DNA of 64,000 bases from JAAYAE01 sp963678395 (GCA_963678395.1 OY782827.1:434001-498000); one strand, 5' to 3'; positions 36,016-45,405 are shown, numbered from the stretch's first letter. Program-made: numbers and translations. The notes: generated from the sequence alone by a model not told the origin.

Positions 36016-37686
36016 ATGTTAAGTGATATTGAGATTGCGCAAAAGGCAAAGATGTTACCAATAACAGAAATAGCTGAAAAGTTGGGGATTTCTGAGGATT
36101 CTATTGAAATGTATGGCAGATATAAGGCGAAATTATCTTACGATTTAATTCGCTCTTTGGAAAATAAAAAATCAGGAAAACTTGTTTTGGTTACGGCAAT
36201 CACACCGACGCCGGCTGGAGAGGGAAAGTCTACTACTACTGTAGGTCTTGCTCAAGGGTTAGCGAAAATTGGTGAAGATGTTATAGTAGCGTTGCGAGAA
36301 CCATCTCTAGGTCCATGCATGGGCATCAAGAGCGGGGCTGCCGGTGGTGGTTATTCTCAAGTTGTACCCATGGAAGATATAAATCTACATTTTACTGGGG
36401 ACTTTCATGCTATTACTTCTGCACATATGCTACTTTCTGCTATGTTGGATAATCATATTCAACAGGGTAATGAACTAAATATTGATCCTCGCCGCATTGT
36501 TTGGAAGCGTGTAGTAGATATGAATGATCGTGAATTACGACAAATTGTCGTTGGGTTAGGTGGCAAAGCTCATGGCGTGCCTCGTCAAGATGGTTTTGAT
36601 ATTACAGTAGCTTCAGAGGTTATGGCTATTTTATGCTTAGCAAATAGCTTGCATGATTTAAAAGAGAGACTGAGTAAGATTATTGTTGCTTATGATTATG
36701 CAGGTAATCCTATAACAGCAGGCCAGATTCACGCGCATGGAGCAATGGCAGCTTTGTTAAAGGATGCTGTTAAACCAAATTTGGTGCAAACCTTGGAAAA
36801 TGTTCCTGCTATTATTCATGGTGGACCTTTTGCTAATATTGCTCATGGTTGCAATAGCGTAATGGCCACTAAAGTCGCTATGAAACTGGCAAAATATACA
36901 GTTACGGAAGCCGGTTTTGGTGCTGACCTTGGGGCAGAGAAATTCTTTGATATAAAATGCCGGCATGCCGGCTTAAAACCAGATGCAGTGGTTTTGGTGG
37001 CAACGGTGCGTGCTCTTAAAATGCACGGTGGTGTTCCCAAAACAGAACTAACTCAACCTAATGTAGACGCGGTAAAAAGAGGCGTTGTAAATTTAGAGAA
37101 ACATATTGAAAACTTGAAGAAATATCATGTTCCTGTAGTTGTAGCTATAAATATTTTTGCTAATGACACCCAAGAAGAGCTGGAAACAGTTCGTGCTTAT
37201 TGTGCTAAACATGGCGTTAATGTTGCGTTGTCAGATGTGTTTGCTAAGGGAGGCAAAGGTGGCGAAGCTTTAGCTAGAGAAGTTGTAGGGTTGGTAGAAA
37301 GCGGAACCGCTAACTTTGCACCTATTTATCCTGATAACATGAGTTTAAAAGAAAAAATAGAAACTATTTCTAAGGAAATTTATGGCGCCGATGGTGTAGA
37401 ATACGAAAAAGCAGCTAACACGGCTCTTGCTGATTTTGAAAAATTGGGATATGGTAATCTTCCTGTTTGTATGGCTAAGACACAATATTCCTTATCTGAT
37501 AATCCTTTGCTTTTAGGCAGGCCTCAAGGATTTAAAATCACAGTAACTAATGCTCGTATTTCTGCCGGAGCCGGTTTTATCGTTGTTTTGACGGGAGATA
37601 TTATGACCATGCCTGGTCTTCCTAAACGTCCGGCAGCAGAGAGAATAGACGTAGATGACAATGGCGTAATTTCAGGGTTATTCTAA
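36016..37686 (+). CDS. fhs: Formate--tetrahydrofolate ligase
   Basis: 556 residues, the family standard. P-loop-like TPTPAGEGKSTTTVGLAQGL, EPSLGPCMGIKSGAAGGGYS, FTGDFHAI and VVATVRALKMHGG are conserved. It makes 10-formyl-THF from formate, ATP and THF. Its stop overlaps the folD start (TAATG). Confidence 0.96.
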   Translation: MLSDIEIAQKAKMLPITEIAEKLGISEDSIEMYGRYKAKLSYDLIRSLENKKSGKLVLVTAITPTPAGEGKSTTTVGLAQGLAKIGEDVIVALREPSLGPCMGIKSGAAGGGYSQVVPMEDINLHFTGDFHAITSAHMLLSAMLDNHIQQGNELNIDPRRIVWKRVVDMNDRELRQIVVGLGGKAHGVPRQDGFDITVASEVMAILCLANSLHDLKERLSKIIVAYDYAGNPITAGQIHAHGAMAALLKDAVKPNLVQTLENVPAIIHGGPFANIAHGCNSVMATKVAMKLAKYTVTEAGFGADLGAEKFFDIKCRHAGLKPDAVVLVATVRALKMHGGVPKTELTQPNVDAVKRGVVNLEKHIENLKKYHVPVVVAINIFANDTQEELETVRAYCAKHGVNVALSDVFAKGGKGGEALAREVVGLVESGTANFAPIYPDNMSLKEKIETISKEIYGADGVEYEKAANTALADFEKLGYGNLPVCMAKTQYSLSDNPLLLGRPQGFKITVTNARISAGAGFIVVLTGDIMTMPGLPKRPAAERIDVDDNGVISGLF

Positions 37687-38516
37687 TGGAAACAATTATT
37701 ATGCGGGGCAAACCTGTTGCAGATGCTGTAAAAGAAAAAATTGCTCAAAAAATTGCCTTTGCGGCTAAACGTGGAGAAATTGTGGGTTTGGCTATTATAC
37801 TTGTGGAAGGTGATGAGGCTTCTGCCGTATATACCAAACGTCTAGGGAAACTAGCTGAGAGTTTGGGGACCCAAGTGCGTACAGTTATAATGCCGGTCAA
37901 TGTAAGTCAGGACGAGGTTGTAAAAGTCGTCACTCAGTTAAACACGGATATAACTATAAAAGGCATATTGCCTATGATGCCGTTGCCGAAACATTTAGAT
38001 GCTCAAGCAATATGTGCTTTAATTGCACCGCCCAAAGATATGGATTGTCTTAGTCCTTTGAATGCAGGAGAGTTTTATTTGGGTACTAACCCTTGGGCGC
38101 CTTGTACGCCTAGGGCCTGCATGGCGGCATTACAATATTATGACATTGCGCTAAAGGGCAAAAAAGTTGTGGTCCTAGGGCGTAGCAATGTGGTAGGAAA
38201 ACCGGTTGCGCTATTGCTTTTGCAGCAGCATGCCACCGTTACTATTTGCCATTCTCGTACCGTTGAATTGCCCGCTGTTTTGCGTGAGGCAGATATTATT
38301 GTGGCGGCAATTGGCGTAGCAAACTTTGTTAAACCCGCTATGGTGAAAGAAGGTGTGGTAATAGTTGATGTTGGTATTAATGCTTCTGCTGATGGCCTTG
38401 CTGGCGACGTGGACGCGGCTGTTGCCGCTAAAGCTAGCGCTTTTACCCCAGTGCCTGGTGGTATTGGAATAATTTCCAACGCTATGGTTATGGAAACTTT
38501 GACTAGAAATTTATAA
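37686..38516 (+). CDS. folD: Methylenetetrahydrofolate dehydrogenase/cyclohydrolase
   Basis: 276 residues. YTKRLGKLAESLG with catalytic Lys, PLPKHLD, DMDCLSPLNAG and the NADP-site VVLGRSNVVGKPVALLLL and PVPGGIG motifs are typical. It interconverts methylene- and 10-formyl-THF, coupled to Fhs upstream; with MetF elsewhere in the window this supplies one-carbon units. The substrate-loop motif PLPKHLD is somewhat divergent from the usual PLP-HI. Confidence 0.95.
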   Translation: METIIMRGKPVADAVKEKIAQKIAFAAKRGEIVGLAIILVEGDEASAVYTKRLGKLAESLGTQVRTVIMPVNVSQDEVVKVVTQLNTDITIKGILPMMPLPKHLDAQAICALIAPPKDMDCLSPLNAGEFYLGTNPWAPCTPRACMAALQYYDIALKGKKVVVLGRSNVVGKPVALLLLQQHATVTICHSRTVELPAVLREADIIVAAIGVANFVKPAMVKEGVVIVDVGINASADGLAGDVDAAVAAKASAFTPVPGGIGIISNAMVMETLTRNL

Positions 38517-38528
38517 GATAAACAAGTA

Positions 38529-38570
38529 AAAAGACTCAGCCGATACTTTAGTATATGCTGAGTCTTTTGT
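38529..38570. terminator. Bidirectional terminator
   Basis: A 12-bp perfect stem (38529-38540 with 38557-38568), extended by an ATAC/GTAT inner pair, lies between convergent folD and hcp. Confidence 0.85.
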
Positions 38571-38588
38571 TATTTTGGGAAACATTTT

Positions 38589-40151
38589 TTATCCTAGAAT
38601 TTTTTTCAAATCTTTTTCGGGGGTAGAAATAGGAGAAATATTATAATTTTCTACTAAGAAATTAAGAATGTTAGGGGAAAGAAACGCAGGTAGAGTTGGT
38701 CCTAGGTAAATGTTTTTTATGTCTAGATGCAAAAGCGTTAGCAAAATACAAACAGCTTTTTGCTCGTACCAAGAAAGCACAATAGATAAGGGCAGTTCGT
38801 TGACACTGCAATTAAAAGCTTCTGACAAAGCGACAGCCACTTTAATTACACCATAGGCATCATTACATTGTCCCATATCCATAATACGAGGGAGACCGGC
38901 AATAGTTCCAAGTTCTAAATCATTAAAACGATATTTACCACAGGCAAGAGTTAAAATTATAGAATCCTTGGGAGTTTGTTTAACAAAGTCGGTATAATAG
39001 TTGCGTCCGGTTTTAGCGCCATCACAACCACCAACTAGGAAAAAGTGCTTAATAGCGCCGGTTTTTACCGCATCAACTACTTTATCTGCCACGCTTAAAA
39101 TTGTGCCATGGCCAAACCCAGTGGTTACATTGTTGCCACCATTAATTCCGGTTAACACTTTATCTTCTGCATAACCACCTAGTTCTAAGGATTTAGCAAT
39201 AACAGGGGCGAAATCTTTGCTTTCACCAATATGGACTAATTCGGGGTAAGAAACTACCTCTGTTGTAAATACTCGGTCCGCATAACTAGGGCGTACAGGC
39301 ATCAAACAATTGGTAGTGAATAGAATAGGAGCTGGAAGGTTGTCGAATTCTTTTTGCTGGTTCTGCCAGGCAGTACCAAAATTGCCTTTTAGATGGGGAT
39401 ATTTTTTTAATAAGGGATAAGCGTGCGCAGGTAGCATTTCTCCATGTGTATAGATATTAATGCCTTTACCGGCTGTTTGTTCTAACAAAAGCTTTAAATC
39501 ATAAAGATCATGTCCGGTTATAACGATAAATGGACCTTTTTCAATAGTCAAAGGTACTGTTATGGGGGTGGGTGTGCCAAAACTATCAGTATTGGCTTTA
39601 TCCAATAAAGCCATGCATGTAAGATTTATTCCGCCGGTTTTTAGAACTAAGGGTAACAAGCTATCTACTGTAGCATTAGAATTACCGACTGCGCGCAAGC
39701 CTTCGTAGAAGAATTGATTAACCTGCTCATCTTTATAGCCAAGAACCATGGCATGATAGGCATAGGCGGCAACACCTCTGAGGCCAAAAAGAATAAGGGA
39801 TTTTAAAGAGCGGATATCTTCTTGAGCTTCCCATAAATTTTGCATATCATAGTCGGGGCAATTATTTGCTAACTTTGATTTTTCTTTAGTTATTTGCTCA
39901 ATTAATTCGCTGATAGTTTCATTATTAAAATTAACATTTGTGATAGTTGTAAATAACCCTGCTAACATAAGTTTATCGGTGGCAGGGGTTGTAGTTGAGG
40001 TATCAACCTCCTGTGCTAGGCCAATTAGAGCTCCGGTTAATTTATCTTGCAAATTTGCGGTATCAAATTTCTTGCCGCAGACACCGGCATTACCGGTACA
40101 CCCAGTGCTCATAGCAGTTTGTTCGCATTGAAAACAAAACATTTTGTTCAT
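38589..40151 (-). CDS. hcp: Hydroxylamine reductase (hybrid cluster protein)
   Basis: 520 residues from ATG 40151, 8 nt after AAAGGAG; the ORF opens earlier without a ribosome site. The N-terminal CFQCEQTAMSTGCTGNAGVC binds the first Fe-S cluster, and the hybrid cluster ligands lie in TGHDLYD, THGEMLP, TNCLMPV, LVGGCDGAK, TLACGKYR and IMDMGQCNDAYG. Hcp reduces hydroxylamine and, more likely in vivo, nitric oxide. The gene follows a ferredoxin-like gene that probably feeds it electrons. Confidence 0.95.
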   Translation of the reverse strand: MNKMFCFQCEQTAMSTGCTGNAGVCGKKFDTANLQDKLTGALIGLAQEVDTSTTTPATDKLMLAGLFTTITNVNFNNETISELIEQITKEKSKLANNCPDYDMQNLWEAQEDIRSLKSLILFGLRGVAAYAYHAMVLGYKDEQVNQFFYEGLRAVGNSNATVDSLLPLVLKTGGINLTCMALLDKANTDSFGTPTPITVPLTIEKGPFIVITGHDLYDLKLLLEQTAGKGINIYTHGEMLPAHAYPLLKKYPHLKGNFGTAWQNQQKEFDNLPAPILFTTNCLMPVRPSYADRVFTTEVVSYPELVHIGESKDFAPVIAKSLELGGYAEDKVLTGINGGNNVTTGFGHGTILSVADKVVDAVKTGAIKHFFLVGGCDGAKTGRNYYTDFVKQTPKDSIILTLACGKYRFNDLELGTIAGLPRIMDMGQCNDAYGVIKVAVALSEAFNCSVNELPLSIVLSWYEQKAVCILLTLLHLDIKNIYLGPTLPAFLSPNILNFLVENYNISPISTPEKDLKKILG

Positions 40152-40180
40152 AATAATTGCTCCTTTTATAAAATTTGGTT

Positions 40181-40201
40181 CAACGTTACTGTTTAACGTT
40201 G
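40181..40201. promoter_or_regulatory. Palindrome upstream of hcp
   Basis: CAACGTTA and TAACGTTG, perfect 8-bp arms with a 5-nt centre, lie 30 nt before hcp in the gap after the ferredoxin gene. It is a candidate operator for the divergently placed Crp/Fnr-type regulator, or an mRNA hairpin tuning hcp separately. Confidence 0.45.
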
Positions 40202-40236
40202 CCCGAATGGCTAAATTTAACTTATCACACAATATT

Positions 40237-40806
40237 TTAATCTAAGAGTGTGCCTTCAGTGGAAATGGTTATTACTTGCCAAGGAATAAATTTGCCGCTA
40301 TTTTTTAAGGCTGCTTTTGCTGCGTGTTCCATGCCACCACAACAGGGAACTTCCATTTTCACAATAGTTACGCTTTTAATATTATTCTTTTTGATTATTT
40401 CTGTTAATTTTTCACTATAGTTACCACTGTCTAGTTTGGGACAACCAATTAAAGTTATGTGATTTTTCATAAACCGTTCATGAAAATTGTTATAAGCATA
40501 GGCAGTACAATCGGCAGCTATAAGCAAATTAGCATTTTCAAAATAAGGCGTATTTAACGGAACTAATTTAATTTGCACAGGCCATTGTCGTAGCTGACTT
40601 TCTTGCATACCCACATTTGCCGGCGTGGGGTCAAGGTTAACTTGGGAATGTTTAATGATTTTTGACTGAGTGCCGGGGCAGCCGCAAGGAAGAGGTGCAA
40701 CTTGTTTTTCTCTTTGCTTTTTTTTGCACGGCCGCTTCATCATCGGCAGCAGCTTCGCGCTGGACAAAAGTAATTGCACCCGTAGGACATGTTGGTAAAC
40801 AGTCAC
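40237..40806 (-). pseudogene. 4Fe-4S ferredoxin-like protein, C-terminal part (frameshifted)
   Basis: From about 40718 downward this frame continues the same protein: PLPCGCPG, then a domain with ADCTAYAYNNFHERFM, LIGCPKLD and MEVPCCGGMEHA, whose Cys residues may bind further metal. Its first 25 residues (from 40806) are out of frame. The joined protein would have about 235 residues and end 86 nt before hcp. Confidence 0.8.
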
Positions 40807-40945
40807 CTAGGCCATCGCAATAGTCGTCGCGTAATAGTGTAGCTTTGCCTTCTATCATACCAATAGCTCCCTCATGACAGGCAGCAGCGCAAGCTCCACA
40901 GCCATTGCATTTTTCTTGGTCAATTTCTATAATTCTTCTTTGCAT
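40652..40945 (-). pseudogene. 4Fe-4S ferredoxin-like protein, N-terminal part (frameshifted)
   Basis: ATG 40945 follows AGGAGA. It carries two 4Fe-4S motifs, CNGCGACAAACHEGA and CDGLGDCLPTCPTGA, as in the ferredoxin that accompanies hcp in many anaerobes. The frame breaks in a run of eight A (plus-strand T8, 40718-40725); removing one base joins it smoothly to the longer downstream ORF (VQKKQREKQVAPLPCGCPG). Confidence 0.82.
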
Positions 40946-40980
40946 AATATTTTCTCCTCTCAATTAGCGGGGTAAAATTC

Positions 40981-41009
40981 TTGACTTCTTGCCTGTATTG
41001 TACTATGCT
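40981..41009 (+). promoter_or_regulatory. Promoter of the Crp/Fnr-type regulator
   Basis: TTGACT (40981-40986), 17 nt, TATGCT (41004-41009). Its position inside the upstream-extended frame argues that the protein starts later, near 41053. Confidence 0.5.
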
Positions 41010-41753
41010 CAAAATAAAAAAGATGTTGTAAAAAACAAAAAAAGGCGGAAATATGCAAAAAAAATAGAAATCCTACAAAATACGACCCTCTTTAAGGGCA
41101 TAGAAATTGAGGCAATGGAAACATTGTTGACTAACTTAGGTGCTGGCAAAAAAGCATACAAAAAAGGAGAATTTATTTATCATGCAGGTGAGCAAACTAC
41201 CAATATGGGTATGGTACTTACGGGGGCTGTATATATTATAAAAGAGGATTTTTGGGGGAATAGAGATATCCTAACGGAAGTAGGAGCAGGTGGGCTTTTT
41301 GCCGAAAATTATAGCTTTTTGGCTAATGTCTTACTTGAAGTCAGTGTTCTTACTATTGAGCCCACAGAAGTTTTGTTTTTAGATGTGCGTAAGCTAATGT
41401 CTGAAGCCGCAATAAGTCAAAGTAGTAATTTAATATTGATTAAAAATCTTTTAGCTATCTTGGCTCAAAAAAACTTAATGCTTACGCGAAAAATGGAATA
41501 TCTATCTCAACGCACGACAAAGAAGAAATTTTTGTCATATTTGTCTGCTGAGTCTCAAAGGCAACATAATTCAGAATTTACTATTCCCTTTAATCGGCAA
41601 CAATTAGCTGATTATTTGGCCGTAGATCGTAGTGCTATGTCGGCGATGCTTTGCAGGTTGCGAGATTCGGGAATACTGGCATTCAATAAAAACAAATTTA
41701 TTGTAAATATATTTTTTATTTGTTTAATGTTTCCCGATAGGCGATATGTCTAG
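40989..41753 (+). CDS. Crp/Fnr family regulator (HcpR-like)
   Basis: A cAMP-binding-like sensor barrel (about 35-150: GEFIYHAGEQTTNMGMVLTG, GGLFAENYSFL) and a C-terminal winged helix (IPFNRQQLADYLAVDRSAMS). Next to hcp and its ferredoxin it is likely the nitrosative-stress regulator. The 5' end is odd: GGCGG and ATG 41053 form a proper start, but a run of eight A follows at once and puts the ATG out of frame with the protein; one more A would restore it. The extended TTG start at 40989 overlaps the promoter. No N-terminal Fe-S Cys motif is seen. The last residues overlap the convergent pdxK. Confidence 0.82.
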   Translation: MPVLYYAQNKKDVVKNKKRRKYAKKIEILQNTTLFKGIEIEAMETLLTNLGAGKKAYKKGEFIYHAGEQTTNMGMVLTGAVYIIKEDFWGNRDILTEVGAGGLFAENYSFLANVLLEVSVLTIEPTEVLFLDVRKLMSEAAISQSSNLILIKNLLAILAQKNLMLTRKMEYLSQRTTKKKFLSYLSAESQRQHNSEFTIPFNRQQLADYLAVDRSAMSAMLCRLRDSGILAFNKNKFIVNIFFICLMFPDRRYV

Positions 41754-42537
41754 TTGCTCCTGCCCATTTGTTAATTCTAAAGGAGCTTTTTAGAGCTTCT
41801 GTCATAAATTTTTTGGTTAAAGCCATGGTGTCAGGCATACTCATGCCTTTTGCTAGGCAGGCTGTAATAGCAGCTGAAAAGGTACAACCGGCACCGTTGT
41901 TGAAAGCACCTGGGATTTTGGGAGCAGTGCTGACGCTAAACTCTTTGCCATCATAAAGAACATCTACGGCACTATCACCGGGCAAACGTTCACCTGCTTT
42001 TATTACAACGAATTTTGCGCCCATTTCAATAATACGACCAGCGGCTTCTTTCATATCTTCCAAGGTGGCTACAGTTGGCATATCAGTCAAATAAGCAGCT
42101 TCCAAAAGATTGGGGGTAACAACATCAGCACGACTTACTAAAAGCTCCTTAGTGGCTGCTGCGGCTTCAGGAACCATAATGGCATCCACGCCCTTGCAGA
42201 CCATAACGGGGTCTATTACTACGTTTTTCAAGTGATATTTATCAATAGTGTTAGCAACTAATTCTACTAAATCAGCACTGCCTAACATACCGGTTTTCAT
42301 AGCGTCTACGTCAATACCATCTAAAACAGTACCTAATTGCTTTTCAATAACATTGAGGGAAATAGGGAAAATATCATGGGACCAATTATTTTGCGGATTT
42401 TGTGCTACAATAACGGTCAGTGCTACCATCCCATATACGCCTAACTCTTCCATGGTTTTTAAATCTGCTTCCATTCCAGCGCCACCGCTAGTATCAGATC
42501 CGGCTATAGTTAGAGCTTTATACATTGTATTATTCAT
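41716..42537 (-). CDS. pdxK: Pyridoxine/pyridoxal kinase of the ThiD fold
   Basis: 273 residues, ATG 7 nt after GAGG. ALTIAGSDTSGGAGMEADLK, VDAMKTGMLGS, VVIDPVMVCKGVDAI and NNGAGCTFSAAITA follow the Bacillus PdxK closely. The ribokinase-fold enzyme phosphorylates vitamin B6 and may also act on hydroxymethylpyrimidine. No thiamine genes lie nearby, which favours the B6 salvage reading. Confidence 0.88.
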   Translation of the reverse strand: MNNTMYKALTIAGSDTSGGAGMEADLKTMEELGVYGMVALTVIVAQNPQNNWSHDIFPISLNVIEKQLGTVLDGIDVDAMKTGMLGSADLVELVANTIDKYHLKNVVIDPVMVCKGVDAIMVPEAAAATKELLVSRADVVTPNLLEAAYLTDMPTVATLEDMKEAAGRIIEMGAKFVVIKAGERLPGDSAVDVLYDGKEFSVSTAPKIPGAFNNGAGCTFSAAITACLAKGMSMPDTMALTKKFMTEALKSSFRINKWAGATRHIAYRETLNK

Positions 42538-42735
42538 AATATAACCTCATTTCTTTTAACTACTGTCATTAATTATAACAATAAAAATACCTAACTAAAA
42601 GGGACAATTATTATAATTTTTGTCAAAAACTAACCACTTAAAAATATAAAAGGTATTTTTAAAAAAGCATAGAATTAGCTTATATGTAGAGTTTGCTAGT
42701 GTAATTAAATAAATCAGAAAATTAGAGGTGAACGT

Positions 42736-43518
42736 ATGGTGAAAATATTTAAGCGAAGTGTCCTTTTTATTATCGTATTCATTTTATTTACAGTTTCAGC
42801 TAGTGCAAAAAAACTGAATTCTATGTATCAGGTTTCAACTATAAATGCTTTAATGCAGGGTGTTTATGATGGAGATGTTACAATAAAAACTTTGCAGCAA
42901 CAGGGTGATTTCGGAATTGGAACGCTAAACGGTTTAGATGGTGAAATGGTTGTTATCGATGGAAAATTTTATCAAGTAAAAGCTACAGGAAAAATCGAGC
43001 TTTTAAAGGCTGAAGTGAAAACACCTTTCGCTAACGTGATAAATTTTAAAGCGGATAAGGTGGGAGAAATTGCCTGGGCACGAAATTTTTCTGAATTAGA
43101 AAAGCACCTAGATGCTATTATTCAAGATAAAAATTATATTTATGCTATTCGTATTGATGGTATCTTTAACGGAAAAACACGTAGCATTCCGGCAAAAGAG
43201 CAACCCTATCCATCATTAATGGAGGCCGCCAAGACACAATCGGTATTTGATATTCAAAATACTAAAGGAACGATTGTAGGATTTTGGTGTCCAGACTATA
43301 TTCAAGGAATTAATGTAACAGGGTATCATTTACACTTTATTTCTGCTGATCGTAAAAGCGGAGGACATATTTTGAGCGGAGCGATCAAAGCTGGGAAAGT
43401 GCAAGTTGCCCGTGTGCGCGAGTTCAAAATGATTTTGCCAAGTAGTGTGGCTTTTCAGAATGCGGCCTTAAATAAAGATTATAGCAAAGAGCTTAATGTA
43501 GTTGAAAAATCTAAATGA
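42736..43518 (+). CDS. budA: Alpha-acetolactate decarboxylase with signal peptide
   Basis: 260 residues, AGAGGTGA before ATG. The zinc ligands and catalytic residues are in YHLHFISADRKSGGHIL; GDFGIGTLNGLDGEM and MLMGV-like VYDGDVT segments fit the AlsD/BudA family. It turns acetolactate into acetoin. The first 25 residues are a clear signal peptide (FKRSVLFIIVFILFTVSASA), so the enzyme is exported, as in Brevibacillus, rather than cytosolic. It has no acetolactate synthase neighbour. Confidence 0.9.
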   Translation: MVKIFKRSVLFIIVFILFTVSASAKKLNSMYQVSTINALMQGVYDGDVTIKTLQQQGDFGIGTLNGLDGEMVVIDGKFYQVKATGKIELLKAEVKTPFANVINFKADKVGEIAWARNFSELEKHLDAIIQDKNYIYAIRIDGIFNGKTRSIPAKEQPYPSLMEAAKTQSVFDIQNTKGTIVGFWCPDYIQGINVTGYHLHFISADRKSGGHILSGAIKAGKVQVARVREFKMILPSSVAFQNAALNKDYSKELNVVEKSK

Positions 43519-43550
43519 CTTTAAAAGCTATAATTATGGCAAAGAAAGTA

Positions 43551-43597
43551 AAAGGGAGGTTATATCAGCAAATAAAACGCTGATATAACCTCCCTTT
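43551..43597. terminator. Bidirectional terminator
   Basis: A perfect 19-bp stem (43551-43569 with 43579-43597) between convergent budA and the TetR gene. Confidence 0.88.
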
Positions 43598-43610
43598 GTT
43601 AAAATTGTTT

Positions 43611-44216
43611 TCAGGGCAATAAAAAATGTTTGAAAAGCAACTCCAAATTGTTGTTGATGGGCACAACTGACTTTTCGATTTTCATACGTAGTAAGCTTCC
43701 TTGCCAGCAGTCCCAAACGAGGTCAGCTAATAATTGAGGCGGCAAATCTGTTCTTACCTTGCCGATTTTTTGGCCAAGCAACAGTCTTTCCGCTAAAATG
43801 GTTTTGTAGGTATTTACAGAAGATAGTAATGCTAGGCGGCATTTTTCACTGGCATCACTGATTTCTGCTGCTAAGTTGCCCAACAAGCAGCCCTTTTTCG
43901 CCTCGGAGCAACCGTATTTTTCAGCAATTGATAAAAAGGCAGAGCTCAGGGCTTCATAAGGATCTTCTTTAGTTTTCTCGCTTAGAAGGTCTTGCCAAAT
44001 TTTTGTGTTAAATTTAGTGTAGTAATTAATCACAGCTACGCCAAAATCGTCTTTGCTGGCAAAATAATTATAGAAGGAGCCCTTAGGAATACCGGCAGAG
44101 GTGGCAATTTCCTGGATTCCTGTAGCATTAAAGCCTTTTTGTTCAAATAAAGCTAGGCCAACCTCTAATATATCTTGTTTTGTTTTTTCTAATTCTGCAC
44201 TTTTTTTCCTAGACAT
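43611..44216 (-). CDS. TetR/AcrR family repressor (NemR-like context)
   Basis: 201 residues. N-terminal HTH TKQDILEVGLALFEQKGFNA, GIQEIATSAGIPKGSFYNYF, ASKDDFG is classic TetR. The ligand domain has several Cys (CSEAKKGCLLGNLAAE; CRLALL; DCWQGSLL), the YxxF/NemR-like C-terminal family. As the last gene of the yqhD-OYE operon it probably represses that operon and responds to electrophiles through Cys; this is inferred. Confidence 0.88.
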   Translation of the reverse strand: MSRKKSAELEKTKQDILEVGLALFEQKGFNATGIQEIATSAGIPKGSFYNYFASKDDFGVAVINYYTKFNTKIWQDLLSEKTKEDPYEALSSAFLSIAEKYGCSEAKKGCLLGNLAAEISDASEKCRLALLSSVNTYKTILAERLLLGQKIGKVRTDLPPQLLADLVWDCWQGSLLRMKIEKSVVPINNNLELLFKHFLLP

Positions 44217-44263
44217 TTATAATCTCCTAAATATCTTAGTAAAGGTAGCCTAATACCATAATA

Positions 44264-44407
44264 CTAAGATAATGTTTTTTCTGCACCTGGTTCAAAGGGA
44301 ATAAGTTCTTTACTTCTATTTTCGCGTATTTTAACGACCCAAGCAGGGTCTGCAAGTAAAGCTCTTCCAACGGCTACTAAATCAAACTCTTTATTTTCTA
44401 ATCGTTC
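44264..44407 (-). pseudogene. OYE-family flavin oxidoreductase, C-terminal tail after a second frameshift
   Basis: In a third frame the old-yellow-enzyme C-terminus resumes as ERLENKEFDLVAVGRALLAD, PAWVVKIREN and ends at TAG 44264-44266. One extra base near 44408 separates it from the preceding part. Confidence 0.75.
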
Positions 44408-45113
44408 TAATGAGAGGAACTATGCTGGCTGCTTTGGCACCTTTTCCTTGAGTAAAGAAATCAATGAAATTATTGTCAAGACCAACGGAGCCGACTGTAA
44501 TAGTTGGTTTTCCTGTTATTTTTTTTATCCAGCCAGCTAGGTTAAGTTTGGAGCCAGAAAATTCAGGTTCCCAGTAGCGCCTAGTTGAGCAATGGAAAAT
44601 ATCTACGCCTGCTTCTACTAGTGGTGCTAGAAAAGTGGCTAATTCTTCAGGCGTAGTAGTTAATTTGGCCTGATAGCTACCCATTTTCCACTGTGAATAG
44701 CGGAAAATTATAGGAAAATCAGGACCTACGGCATTGCGGCACGCTTTTATTATTTCAACAGCAAATTGAGAACGAGCCTTCATATTACCACTATATTTAT
44801 CTTGACGCTGATTGGTTTTTTCCCAAAAGAACTGGTCAATTAAGTATCCGTGTGCGCCGTGAATTTCAATACCATCAAAACCAAGTTTTTTTGCGGTGAG
44901 CGCCGCAGTAGCAAATGCTTGAATGATTTCTTCGATGCTCATAGGTTTATTTACTTTTTCTCCGGTCACCACATCAAGGCCGGAAGGACCAATGGGTAAA
45001 GCTTCAGGATTAGGGTTATCGCCATGGGCTTTGCGCGCAGTGCCAACATGCCACATAATTGAGGCATTATTTTGCCACCTGCTTGGTGAACACACTTTAC
45101 CACCTGTGCCCAA
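44391..45113 (-). pseudogene. OYE-family flavin oxidoreductase, central part (frameshifted at both ends)
   Basis: Homology runs from WHVGTARKAHG through GFDGIEIHGAHGYLIDQFFW (substrate His pair region), RYSGN-like DKYSGNMKARSQFAVEI, and TVGSVGLDN (FMN phosphate site). It is joined to the N-terminal part by removing two bases near 45051-45055. The last residues (VPLIRTIRK) are out of frame. Confidence 0.8.
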
Positions 45114-45391
45114 CCCTTTAGCGCAGCCTCTCCGTGAAAATTGGGGCGTCCCAAACCTTCTGCAGCTGCTGGGTGATTTATTAAAGTACCTTCGGTAATA
45201 ATTAGACCAACTTGGTTTTCAGCACGACGTTGGTAGTAAGCAGCTACGTTATCACCGGGAACACCGTTAGGCGAAAATCCCCTCGTCATAGGCGCCATAA
45301 CAATCCTATTAGCCAATTTAAGGGTTCCTATTGTCACAGGATTAAATAAAATATCTAAATTTATTTTTTTTTCATTCAAATTATTTTCCAT
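44966..45391 (-). pseudogene. OYE-family flavin oxidoreductase (NemA-like), N-terminal part
   Basis: AAAAGGAG before ATG. LFNPVTIGTLKLANRIVMAP, MTRGFSPNGVPGDNVAAYYQ and LIITEGTLIN are typical of NemA/OPR-type enzymes, which reduce the C=C bond of electrophiles such as quinones and enones with NAD(P)H. After MPQL the frame is lost. Reassembled, the three parts give 375 residues, the family norm. Confidence 0.82.
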
Positions 45392-45405
45392 AGTAAAAGC
45401 TCCTT

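Noticed and set aside
36016..38516. A Wood-Ljungdahl gene cluster
   Set aside because: Only fhs and folD are present, with metF elsewhere under SAM control; no CO dehydrogenase/acetyl-CoA synthase genes are seen. General one-carbon metabolism explains them.
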